35,216 bases of DNA from Clostridia bacterium (lineage in GTDB: Bacteria; Bacillota_A; Clostridia; Christensenellales; Aristaeellaceae), in contig BNUH01000027.1 in the NCBI GenBank assembly GCA_025997215.1, positions 1 to 35,216 on the forward strand, given 5' to 3'. Of the stretch, positions 7,920 to 15,361 are shown one piece after another. The position numbers and the translations under genes are program-made. The notes under the pieces are model-generated. The model was not told the DNA's origin. It made no database searches and saw only the letters and a list, made by a program, of their open reading frames with translations. Every line of letters starts with the position of its first letter. Position 1 is the stretch's first letter.

Positions 7920-9008
7920 CGATTAGTGTTCCTTCGTCAGTTACCGATTTTGGATTCCGGACATGGAGTGGCGGCAATCCTGGTTGGGAAGAAAGGTCTG
8001 ATGCTGCTTTCAGCGGTTCAAATGTACAAACAGTTGTTTTCATGGACGGAAGGACCGAAATACAAGAATATGCCCTATACGAAGGTTACAAAATACAAAC
8101 TGTTATCTTGCCTGATACTATCACTGATATTGGAAATTGGGCTTTGAGGAAATGTAATACTTTAGTTACAATAGGTACAACAACCGAAAAAATTAGTGGC
8201 GTTGCATTTCTTCCTAACGACTTGAAAAGTGTAAATTACTATGCATTTGCTGATTGCGCATCCTTAAGCGACATAAGATTTCAAAGTATTGGGGCAGCAG
8301 CAATCGCTGAAGGCGCGTTTATCAGAGATCATGCTATTAAAAAACATATCTTTAGCAAGAAGAACATCAATAGTAGGTAGAAACGCATTTAATGGTTGCT
8401 CCAATCTCACTAAACTAGAACTAACAGATAGAATTACTTCGCTAGGAAGTCGGTTTATCAGTGGTACGCAAATATCAACAATAACTATACCTGCTTTGGT
8501 TATCGACTTTGGGTTTCAGGCATGGAGTGGTGATAATCCTGGTTGGGCTGAAAGGTCAGATGCTGCTTTCAATGGTTCAATAGTGCAGAACATTGTTTTC
8601 GCTGATGGAAGAGATACAATACAAAACTATGCACTATATGAATGTGAACGAGTGAGAAAAATATCAATGCCAGATTCCATGACGGAAATTGGCTCATGGG
8701 CATTTTTGAATTGCAAAAACATACTAGAAATCACTGTATCTGGAAGTATTGGTGCAAGCAATTTCAGGGACTATTGCGATAGTCTACTAATAGTTAGCAT
8801 AAACGAAGGAGCTACTACAATAGGCTATTCAGCATTCTTGAACTTGAAAACTCTCAAAGAAGTTTATATCCCAGATAGTGTAACATCAATTGCAAACAAC
8901 GCCTTTGATGGATGTTCTCCTTGGCTAACAATATACGGTAGCCGAGGTACTTACACACATGAATATACGTTATCAAAAGGGATTGCTTTCAGTGTTGCGA
9001 AGAAGTAA
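7919..9008 (+). pseudogene. BspA-type leucine-rich-repeat protein, 5'-truncated and frameshifted
   Basis: Encodes LRR_5/BspA-like repeats (for example SVPSSVTDFGF, VILPDTITDIGNWAL, VYIPDSVTSIANNAF), typical of secreted or surface adhesins. The 5' end, with any signal peptide, is lost at the IS256 junction. The frame breaks at a run of six A (about 8338-8343): removing one A joins the upstream frame (7919-8343) to the downstream frame (to 9008). Two blocks of about 75 residues, DFGFRTWSGGNPGW... and DFGFQAWSGDNPGW..., are close duplicates about 185 residues apart. The DNA is clearly more AT-rich than the housekeeping genes, suggesting transfer. It ends ISFSVAKK-like without an anchor motif and is followed by a terminator. 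Confidence 0.8.
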
Positions 9009-9268
9009 AAGCAATTCATGTTACCGTTCTAATATAGTGACAAAGCACCGAGATTTTCGGCACTTTGTTAGTTTATTACCTCTATATCCCTCAATCTGAA
9101 AACATCCTTATTTACACCTGCTCCAAGCGCCAGCCCCCAACCGCAAAAGTTGGGGGCACTTTTTTTCTCTTGCTATCCTGTGGATTTCTACCCGCTTCTG
9201 TCAAGCAATTCGCCTGACAAAAACAATTTTCCGACTCTTACCCTAAGGAGAACTAAGGGTCTGTCCGC
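9009..9268. other. non-coding stretch after LRR gene
   Basis: Holds a weak hairpin (ACAAAG 9040-9045 with CTTTGT 9063-9068, inner CCGA/TCGG) lacking a T-run, and the strong terminator at 9134-9167. No gene is seen. Confidence 0.6.
9134..9167 (+). terminator. rho-independent terminator
   Basis: CCCCCAAC (9134-9141) pairs with GTTGGGGG (9149-9156) around a 7-nt loop CGCAAAA, followed by CACTTTTTTT. It is a strong candidate to end the LRR transcript. Confidence 0.88.
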
Positions 9269-9649
9269 TCACTCATTCAAGTCAAGCGAATTGCCTGAAA
9301 GTTTAGCCCTAACCATACGCATCTTTTCAGCAAGCACTGCCCGCTGTTCGTCAGTTAAATTCTGCTTCATCGGCGGAGCGGGATCGCGAAACCACGCGCT
9401 AGGCATCCATACTTTTAGGCCATACTTATCGCGTCTCTTTAGCGTCACATCATCCGGATACTTAGCAAGCATCCGCTCGATATAACGAACCCTGGCCGGC
9501 GTCGTTGCGTCATACACCAGATGGTCGTCGGCTTCGTTAAGAATTACATGTGCCTCCTGTTCGGCCTTAGTCAACCGATAGTCTTCCTTGACCGCCTCAC
9601 GCGTCCCGCGCGGCATCTCCGAATCGATCCCAAAGAAATCCCTGGCCAT
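9269..9649 (-). CDS. small hypothetical protein of phage/integrative-element type
   Basis: A 126-residue protein starting MARDFFGIDS at ATG 9649, chosen for AGGAGGG 7 nt upstream. It has the segments LTKAEQEAHVILNEADDH, ARVRYIERMLAKYPDDV, W-M-P-S-A-W-F and LTDEQRAVLAEKM. I recall similar small uncharacterised proteins (EQE...N-A-D...Y/W, then PKKW-like and LTEEQR) in prophages and conjugative elements of Firmicutes, usually replacing no known function. It sits beside an integrase remnant, consistent with an element relic. Function unknown. Confidence 0.65.
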   Translation of the reverse strand: MARDFFGIDSEMPRGTREAVKEDYRLTKAEQEAHVILNEADDHLVYDATTPARVRYIERMLAKYPDDVTLKRRDKYGLKVWMPSAWFRDPAPPMKQNLTDEQRAVLAEKMRMVRAKLSGNSLDLNE

Positions 9650-9854
9650 GTTCAAACCCTCCTGTTTTCTGTCGTTATTAAGCAACCCAGGCAAACGCCT
9701 AGGCAAGCTCCGCCTTCAGCGCATCCAATAGCGCCGACTGCCCGTCCTCCTTCGCGTCGAGCACATCCCGAACGCGTTCGTCCATCGAATCCACGCACAG
9801 CAAGCCTGGCTGTCAGTTCGCTCATCGACTACACGCGCGAAAAGGAGGCCTCCG
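9650..9854. other. remnant region between two element genes
   Basis: On the minus strand a short frame ending at 9699 reads MDERVRDVLDAKEDG followed by QSALLDALKAELA. It is closed by a stop about 40 codons upstream and has no RBS, so it looks like the tail of a lost phage gene. The plus strand near 9842-9854 carries the RBS (AAAAGGAGG) of the integrase fragment. Confidence 0.4.
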
Positions 9855-10092
9855 ATGGCTAAACCTATTCTTCGCCGGGATGGACGATGGCAGATGCAGA
9901 TCACTTTCATTGATCCGGTAACTGGTGCAAAGAGTAGGCCCGCTTTTTTCGGACGGTCTGAAAAAGAAGTGTGGGAGCGATACGACGCGTTTATCAAATC
10001 GCGCGGCAAGTCCATCAAGAGCGACGTACATAACGTGGCTGTTATAATCCGTCAGGATATGATCAAGATTACATATCTGAAATTGAGGATAA
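9855..10092 (+). pseudogene. tyrosine integrase N-terminal fragment
   Basis: After a strong RBS (AAAAGGAGG) the frame reads MAKPILRRDGRWQMQITF, then a DPVTGAKSR block and FFGRSEKEVWERYDAF. This is the AP2-like/Arm DNA-binding N-terminus of phage-type tyrosine integrases (G-R-W, D-P-x-T-G-x-R, K-x-E-A/V). Only about 60 residues look native; the remainder to 10092 matches nothing and then IS256 copy 2 begins at 10093. The SAM-like and catalytic domains are missing. Confidence 0.6.
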
Positions 10093-10227
10093 GATGCGCT
10101 GCTAAAGCAACTGTATTTGGTAACGATCCAGGTGACTGAGAAGTGGACGATGCCCATACGCAACTGGGGAGCGATACTCGCGCAGTTGACGGTCTACTAC
10201 GGCGAGCGGATCACGCAGCCCGCGTAA
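10093..10227 (+). pseudogene. IS256 transposase C-terminal remnant
   Basis: Forty-four codons beginning DALLKQLYLVTIQVTEKW and ending ERITQPA then TAA, identical in sequence to the end of copy 1. All catalytic residues are missing. Confidence 0.9.
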
Positions 10228-10255
10228 AAAGAACGCACGATCCCCAACCGTCCGT

Positions 10256-10375
10256 CTTGACTGCGCGGCTGGAAACCGCTGTGCAGGCTATGCCGACGGC
10301 GATGGGAACCAGCAAAGCACAAGCCCTCTCGCCGTCGGCATATCCAGCGTAGCGGTTTCCCTCCGCGCAGTCAAG
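10256..10375. repeat. long imperfect hairpin in IS256 copy 2
   Basis: Left arm 10256-10302 and right arm 10329-10375 pair at about 41 of 47 positions with a 26-nt loop. It lies 28 bp after the transposase stop. Conservation in both copies shows that it belongs to the element. Confidence 0.85.
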
Positions 10376-10528
10376 ACCAAGCTCGCTTCGCTCGGGACTG
10401 CGTTCTGGCTGTGACACAGGGGGGAACGGGCCTCTGGCTCCGATAACCTACTTCCGCTGCGGCGGGTGCTTTCCTGGCTGGGCGCTTCTTTATGGTTGAT
10501 GGGTTTACACAATTGGTGCGGCACTACC

Positions 10529-12030
10529 CATTTTAAGGGAATTGAGCTTCACTATTCTCTTGGCATTTGCCACAAATGCCGTGAAATAGCTCTGTATTCT
10601 CATAGCAACAACACCCACCGAGTCCGCCTCGCGCAACCCATGCGAGCATTTTAGTTCAGCGTTTTTTGCTTCGATTTTGTAACGTTCTTTCGCTCGTTCT
10701 TTGAAATAATCGCTTTCTTGAAAATCCTTTTATTTTTGGTGCGTTTCGGATAAAATTGTTACCAAATATGTCTTGCTTTTTGAATCCTCTTTGTAGCATC
10801 CGGCTTTTTGAGGACAATCTTTGCATTTATTTACGTCAAAGTAATATGACATAACTTGATTTTGTGCCTGGTTCTTTTTCCCTTGAATCGCTTTGCGGTT
10901 CGCCAAATGACCTGCCGGACAAACTAACATATCGGCGTCTTTGTTATATGTAAAACCCTCTTTTTGATGCCCCGCGCCGCTTGAAATTATGGGGTGTAAC
11001 TTTGAAACAAGATCTATCCCGTTCTTTTCGCTGTATTCTAGATTCTCTTTGCCTGAATACGCCGTATCGCCTAATACTTCGTTTACATCAATACCGTTTC
11101 TTTGCTTGTTTCAATTAAATTTACCAGTTCCGCACCATCGGGAGCTTCCCCGGTTGTCACCTCTATCGCCGTTATTATTCGCTCGTCCGTCATGGCAATA
11201 TGTGTTTTGTATCCGAAAAAGCTATTCTCTTCGCTTTTATATCCAAGTTTTGCCTCCTCGTCAACAGCGCTTTGAATCTCTTTGATTTTATCGTCTTTGA
11301 GTAAATTCTCAACACGCGCAAGCAACCTTTGCGCTTTTTCGCTGCCAAAATTATCAACAGAATATTTTACCTTTTCTATAAGTTCATGGCTGTAGCTGAT
11401 TTCTTCATTCAAATCAGCCGCTATTTCGGGCTTGTCGGGGAAATTGTCTGAGAGCGCGTATTGCGTTTTGTATATTTCTTTCCTAAGCTCTTTTGTGTAT
11501 CTCCGCAAAATTTGTGTCGGTGTTTCATGCTTTGCGCTGCTTTTTGTATGCGTCGCGTCCACTATGATTGCGCGACTTTTTATAATGCCTTTTCCTATCG
11601 CTTGACGCACTGTTTCGGCAAGCATTTCTTCCAATACATCTTGAGTTATATGCAGTTTCCTGAACTTTGTCAAAAGACTTGAATGAATTACTTCGTCCTC
11701 CGGGTCTAAGTCTAAAAAATATTTATAGGCCATATTTACCCTTGCGTTTTGAACCAATTCCTCATCCGATAAATCGTCAATTTTCTTCAAAAACATGAGC
11801 TTGAACATCATTTCTGGCTCTTTTGCGGGACGTCCAAAATGCTCGCAATAGCTCTCTTTCAGCATTGGATTTACAAAACTGAAGTCTATATTCTCTTTGA
11901 TTCTACGCAATAAATTATCCGTAGGAACTATTACATCATATAACCTTCGATATTCTGAAATCTTTATTTGTCCGTTATCTCTAAGCATTTTAGCAACCTC
12001 CTCTTTATCTTGTTTCGATACTTCTATCAT
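10529..12030 (-). pseudogene. IS1182-family transposase, frameshifted, with a stop and 3'-truncated
   Basis: A DDE transposase of the IS1182 group. The N-terminal DUF772 region (FGRPAKEPEMMFKLMFLKKI, residues about 65-85), VDATHTKSSA with the first Asp and FGYKTHIAMTDE with a later catalytic block are visible. One A is missing near 11093, shifting AGCAAAGAAAC...GGTATTGATGTA out of frame; the other frame continues ENLEYSEKNGIDLVSKL. A second defect, TAA at about 10729-10731 where a Gln codon is expected (HQK-stop-KDFQES), follows. The frame continues CSHGLREADSVG to the IS256 end at 10528, which removed the natural C-terminus. It is dead as a transposase. Low GC suggests a recent foreign origin. 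Confidence 0.88.
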
Positions 12031-12340
12031 AACACAAAAACCGCCAAAGGCAATGCTTTGACGGTTTTTTATGTTGCCTTTGCGAAGACTTTTTCAGCGA
12101 CCTCCACAGTGCCCTCCCTCTTTGGCCGTCCTTTTGGTTACTTTTCCCACGGACGGGAAAAGTAACACCCCCCTGCACACATTTATAAGTCTGCACATAG
12201 TATGGATTGGGTTCCCAATTGGGGCCCACATAACGGCAAGAGCTTTTTTGATAACTCATGCTCCCTCTCAATTGTCTTTGTTATCAGCATTCCAATATTC
12301 CGATAACCCACATCCAAATAATATTGAGGTGTAGTAATAA
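12031..12340. other. intergenic region with hairpin and dispersed repeat
   Basis: Next to the IS1182 start there is a hairpin (AACCG...CGGTT, about 12040-12072), probably the IS terminus. At 12111-12166 a module shared with 28.3 and 28.9 kb begins. From 12172 to 12340 no gene or clear promoter was found. Confidence 0.5.
12111..12166 (+). repeat. dispersed palindromic module, copy 1
   Basis: GCCCTCCCTC is followed by GGCCGTCCTTTTG and the perfect inverted repeat GTTACTTTTCCC (12137-12148) / GGGAAAAGTAAC (12155-12166) with loop ACGGAC. The same composite lies at 28273-28348 (reverse complement) and, in its right part, at 28927-28968. Confidence 0.85.
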
Positions 12341-13141
12341 ATGAACCTTCGTAATTGTATTGATCTGCGGCCATCGTATCAGCGGTACGCGAATTTCCCA
12401 TCGATTCTGTATCTGCTGACTCCGCGTGGAGGCTCGACAAAATTCCTGTGTGAGGTGTGCGGTTTGGGTATGCCAGGCGCTAAAATTACGCTGCGCATCG
12501 ATAACACGATCATTGCTCCCACGTATTGTGAACCGGATGGAACCTGGTGCTTCAACTTGGATCAGATCCCATTGCTCCACAAGGGTGATCACCAGATCAA
12601 GGTTGTTCATGATGACGGCGCTGGCCCAAAGGAAACCGCTTATGCTAACTTCTATGTAACTAAAGAATATGAAGACTATGGTACACTGGGTGATGCCCTT
12701 GAGGCGCGTGAAGAATATTGTGCGACGCGGCATGATCCGACGTTAAAACTCTTCAGCTTAAGCATGGTTCGTCCGACTGATGCTAACGGTCATCCGATAT
12801 GTTATACGAGCAGCGATTTGAGTCTTGGGCTGTTGCAAGTTCAGGGGACGCTTGTTCGTAAGTGGAAAGAGTTAACGCATAATATCAAGCTGACACTCTT
12901 CGAAGAAAATAAATCCACGCCTATTGATGTGACGACACTCACGGTTGATGCAACAAGTGGTATATGGGCTGCAGGGTTCACGTCCACAACCACAACTCCA
13001 GCAGGTAAACCTTATGATGCGGATTTGAATGCTTATCTGCTTAGCCAAGTACCTGCTTCTGGAACAAAGAACTACGCTCTGTACGCAAAGGATGAAAATA
13101 CAGGCGAACAAGATATCTTCTCTTTCTGCACCACCGCGTAA
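12341..13141 (+). CDS. orphan protein with Ig-like domain
   Basis: A 266-residue protein with GAGGTG 10 nt before the ATG. It has no signal peptide, membrane helix or sorting motif. Residues about 35-105 (from FLCEVCGLGMPGAKITLRID to ANFYVTKE) have the strand pattern of bacterial Ig-like or carbohydrate-binding beta-sandwich repeats. The second half (about 165-245) has alternating hydrophobic strands and a Thr-rich stretch. Seven Cys are scattered. The family is unknown. Lower GC than galT suggests acquisition. A strong terminator follows. A cell-surface or spore-surface protein is conceivable, but without a signal this is guesswork. Confidence 0.7.
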   Translation: MNLRNCIDLRPSYQRYANFPSILYLLTPRGGSTKFLCEVCGLGMPGAKITLRIDNTIIAPTYCEPDGTWCFNLDQIPLLHKGDHQIKVVHDDGAGPKETAYANFYVTKEYEDYGTLGDALEAREEYCATRHDPTLKLFSLSMVRPTDANGHPICYTSSDLSLGLLQVQGTLVRKWKELTHNIKLTLFEENKSTPIDVTTLTVDATSGIWAAGFTSTTTTPAGKPYDADLNAYLLSQVPASGTKNYALYAKDENTGEQDIFSFCTTA

Positions 13142-13203
13142 AAACTAAATACCTTTCACGAATGGGGGGTAATTCGTTTATCTCCGGGAAGGGAACCAGA
13201 CAG

Positions 13204-13230
13204 CGGAGCGGCTACGGCCGCTCCGTTTTT
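13204..13230 (+). terminator. rho-independent terminator
   Basis: CGGAGCGG (13204-13211), loop CTACGG, CCGCTCCG (13218-13225), then TTTTT. It ends the orphan gene's transcript before galT. Confidence 0.9.
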
Positions 13231-13303
13231 CAGCGTTCGTTACGAAAGCAATATTGACATATTCGCGGCGGTGGGGTAAAGTATGGGTGAATGGGGGAAT
13301 ATC

Positions 13304-14839
13304 ATGTCGAACCCGTTGATGCTGACCGATGCTGTCGAATCGCTCCTCACCTATGGCCTGGATACGGGCCTGCTGCTACCGCTGGATAAGGCCTTCGCGC
13401 GCAACATGATGCTGGACGTGATGCGCATGCCGGCTCCCGAGACCGATCGTCCGACGCGCATCGATATCAGTCTCACAGAATCGCTCCAAATACTCACCGA
13501 CCACGCCGCACGCATGGGTTATTGCGAGAATAATGTCAACGCGCGCGAACGGTTCGCGGCGTGTCTGCTGGGGCAGCTCACGCCCAGCCCGGAAGCGTTC
13601 CGCAATCGGTTTGAAGCGGTCGAGCGCGACGAGGGTATCCAGGCCGCGTGCGGCTGGTTCAATCGATTATGTATCGCGAATGGTTATATCAATGCCGACG
13701 CCGTGAATAAGAATGTGCGGTTCTACGCGCCATCGCCGTACGGCGCGCTGGAGATCACCATCAACGTCGCCAAGCCTGAGAAGGATCCGCGCGACATCGC
13801 GGCGCTGGCCGACGCGCCTGTCCGCGACGATTATCCGGCGTGTATGTTATGTTTGGAGAATGAAGGCTACGCGGGCCGCCCCGGTTTTCAAGCGCGTCAG
13901 ACCCTGCGCACGCTGCCGCTGATACTGGACGGCGCGGCCTGGCGATTCCAGTATTCGCCGTACCAATATTTTCCCGAGCACTGCATCGTTTTGGATGAAG
14001 AGCACTGTCCGATGCGGATCGATGCTACCACATTCCGCAAGTTGTTTGATTTCTTGGATCGATTCCCGCATTATGCGATCGGTTCGAATGCCGATTTGCC
14101 CATCGTGGGCGGTTCGGTATTAAATCATAATCATTTTCAAGGCGGTCGGCATGCGTTTCCAATGGAGAAGGCCGAGGTTCGCGCACGTTTGACGCACCCG
14201 ATGGCACAGCGCGTCAGTATAGGGCTGCTTAACTGGCCGATGAGTTCGATCCGCCTGACCAGCGCCGATAGGAATTCCTTGACGATGCTGGCTGAACACA
14301 TCCGTTCGGTTTGGAATAGCTACTCCGATCCGGCGTTATCCATCATAGCCAAGACTGGCGCGACGCCGCACAATACGGTTACGCCAATCGCGCGCCGCTC
14401 GGATAAGGGGTACACGCTGGATCTGGTGCTGCGCAACAATCGCGCGACGGACGAACACCCGCTCGGGATATTCCACCCGCACGCCGATCTGCACCACATC
14501 AAGAAGGAAAACATCGGGCTTATCGAGGTGATGGGGCTGTTCATTCTACCGGGCAGGCTGCTGACGGAGCTGGACAGTCTGCGCACCGCGCTGATGGACG
14601 GCGTTGGATTCCAGGCGCACGCGGCCGACGATCCGTTATCCAAGCATGATGAATGGGTCGGATCGCTGGTCAAGCGCTACGGCTGTCATCTGCCTGACGA
14701 CGCCGCCGAACAGGTGCTGCGCGTCGCTCTCGCGCAAAAGTGCGTGCGCGTGCTGGAGGATGCCGGCGTATTCAAGCTGGATCAGTACGGCCAGGCTGGA
14801 TTCACGCGGTTCATGAAGGCGGCGGGGTTTGAGGTCTAA
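13304..14839 (+). CDS. galT: UDP-glucose-hexose-1-phosphate uridylyltransferase (GalT, Firmicutes type)
   Basis: Transfers UMP between UDP-glucose and galactose-1-phosphate in the Leloir pathway. It is the class II (Firmicutes) enzyme of about 510 residues: SVLNHNHFQGG holds the active-site His-x-His-x-Gln, preceded by HYAIGSNADLP and followed by FHPHADLHHIKKENIGLIEVMGLFILPGRL, a signature of this class. I place the start at ATG 13304 (MSNPLML), which aligns with usual family starts and has GGGGG upstream; an alternative ATG at 13283 adds seven residues. Independent of, but metabolically paired with, galK at 20676. A type I toxin-antitoxin-like locus follows. Confidence 0.93.
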   Translation: MSNPLMLTDAVESLLTYGLDTGLLLPLDKAFARNMMLDVMRMPAPETDRPTRIDISLTESLQILTDHAARMGYCENNVNARERFAACLLGQLTPSPEAFRNRFEAVERDEGIQAACGWFNRLCIANGYINADAVNKNVRFYAPSPYGALEITINVAKPEKDPRDIAALADAPVRDDYPACMLCLENEGYAGRPGFQARQTLRTLPLILDGAAWRFQYSPYQYFPEHCIVLDEEHCPMRIDATTFRKLFDFLDRFPHYAIGSNADLPIVGGSVLNHNHFQGGRHAFPMEKAEVRARLTHPMAQRVSIGLLNWPMSSIRLTSADRNSLTMLAEHIRSVWNSYSDPALSIIAKTGATPHNTVTPIARRSDKGYTLDLVLRNNRATDEHPLGIFHPHADLHHIKKENIGLIEVMGLFILPGRLLTELDSLRTALMDGVGFQAHAADDPLSKHDEWVGSLVKRYGCHLPDDAAEQVLRVALAQKCVRVLEDAGVFKLDQYGQAGFTRFMKAAGFEV

Positions 14840-14863
14840 TAAGGCGCTATGAGAAAAAAAGTG

Positions 14864-14891
14864 TTGCATTTCGGCGAGAATCGGATATAAT
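14864..14891 (+). promoter_or_regulatory. promoter of antisense RNA
   Basis: TTGCAT (14864-14869), 16-bp spacer, perfect TATAAT (14886-14891). No coding frame follows before the hairpin/T-run at 14957-14998, so it probably drives a short untranslated RNA. Confidence 0.7.
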
Positions 14892-14897
14892 GGTGAC

Positions 14898-15000
14898 AGG
14901 GAGAATCCTAATCAGGAGCTACCGCCGCACGTATTCTATGTTGACAAGGCACCACGGAACCGTTGCAGGGCCTACTGCAGCGGTTCTGCTACTTTTTCCG
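14898..15000 (+). ncRNA. putative antisense antitoxin RNA
   Basis: Predicted transcript of about 100 nt from the promoter at 14864-14891 to a terminator-like hairpin, GAACCGTTGCAG (14957-14968) / CTGCAGCGGTTC (14975-14986) with loop GGCCTA, followed at 14992 by CTTTTTC. Its 3' end overlaps the last codons and 3' UTR of the toxin frame on the other strand. This is the arrangement of type I antitoxins such as RatA and SR4. It is predicted from sequence only. Confidence 0.6.
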
Positions 15001-15081
15001 TGCTTTCAGGATAGCCGAAGCTATCTGAACGAGCAACCCGAGCGACGCAATGAATAACGAGCATTTCTCGTATAACGTCAT
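14989..15081 (-). CDS. 30-residue hydrophobic peptide, candidate type I toxin
   Basis: ATG at 15081 follows AAGGAGGTGAG with a 6-9-nt spacing. The peptide MTLYEKCSLF... has one transmembrane helix (about residues 8-25) and a basic end ARKK. Size, M-T-x-Y-E start, single helix and Lys-rich tail match holin-like/type I toxins (Hol-Tox, TxpA/BsrG-like), which depolarise the membrane. A strong own promoter (15141-15169) and a convergent antisense RNA support it. It is too short for most gene callers. Confidence 0.72.
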   Translation of the reverse strand: MTLYEKCSLFIASLGLLVQIASAILKARKK

Positions 15082-15140
15082 CAGGCTCTCACCTCCTTGC
15101 ACGGAGGTAGTTTTCCCGCCAGGATTTCCCTGCCGCGCAT

Positions 15141-15169
15141 ATCATACATCATTCTGCAGCACAATGCAA
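15141..15169 (-). promoter_or_regulatory. toxin mRNA promoter
   Basis: Minus-strand TTGCAT (15169-15164), 17-bp spacer, TATGAT (15146-15141). It predicts a 5' UTR of about 50 nt holding the RBS AAGGAGG. Confidence 0.7.
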
Positions 15170-15361
15170 GTCTTTGTCGTATTTTGTATATTCACTGATA
15201 CTAAAGAATCGACAGAATATTTGCTTAGGAACTAATTAGGAATTTAGGAATTTATCATAAACCGCCGCTTCGTAATTTAACAGTTAATGGTGCATGATCT
15301 ATGTTTCACCCAGGGCAAGATAGTAGTGTTACTGTTTTGGTTCGCTAAGGAGGGGAAACAA

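Larger units (their letters stand above)
10093..10528 (+). mobile_element. IS256-family element, copy 2 (only the 3' end)
   Basis: About 95% identical to the reverse complement of 6896-7331. It includes the last 44 transposase codons (10093-10227), the long hairpin (10256-10375) and the same element end GCGGCACTACC at 10518-10528. The two copies are in opposite orientation and bracket 7332-10092. Its outer end cuts the 3' end of the IS1182-type transposase. Confidence 0.85.

Noticed and set aside
7560..8147. Long plus-strand frame crossing the IS256/LRR junction
   Set aside because: It is antisense to the transposase fragment and out of frame with the LRR repeats; no domain is visible.
14864..15000. 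Attenuator or riboswitch leader for lonB
   Set aside because: The promoter and hairpin lie more than 350 bp before lonB, and the stop and 3' end of a well-formed opposite-strand gene overlap it, so a convergent antisense pair explains the layout better.
15050..15235. A 61-codon plus-strand frame between galT and lonB
   Set aside because: It lies antisense to the 30-aa toxin-like frame and its promoter, has no RBS, and its composition is not protein-like.
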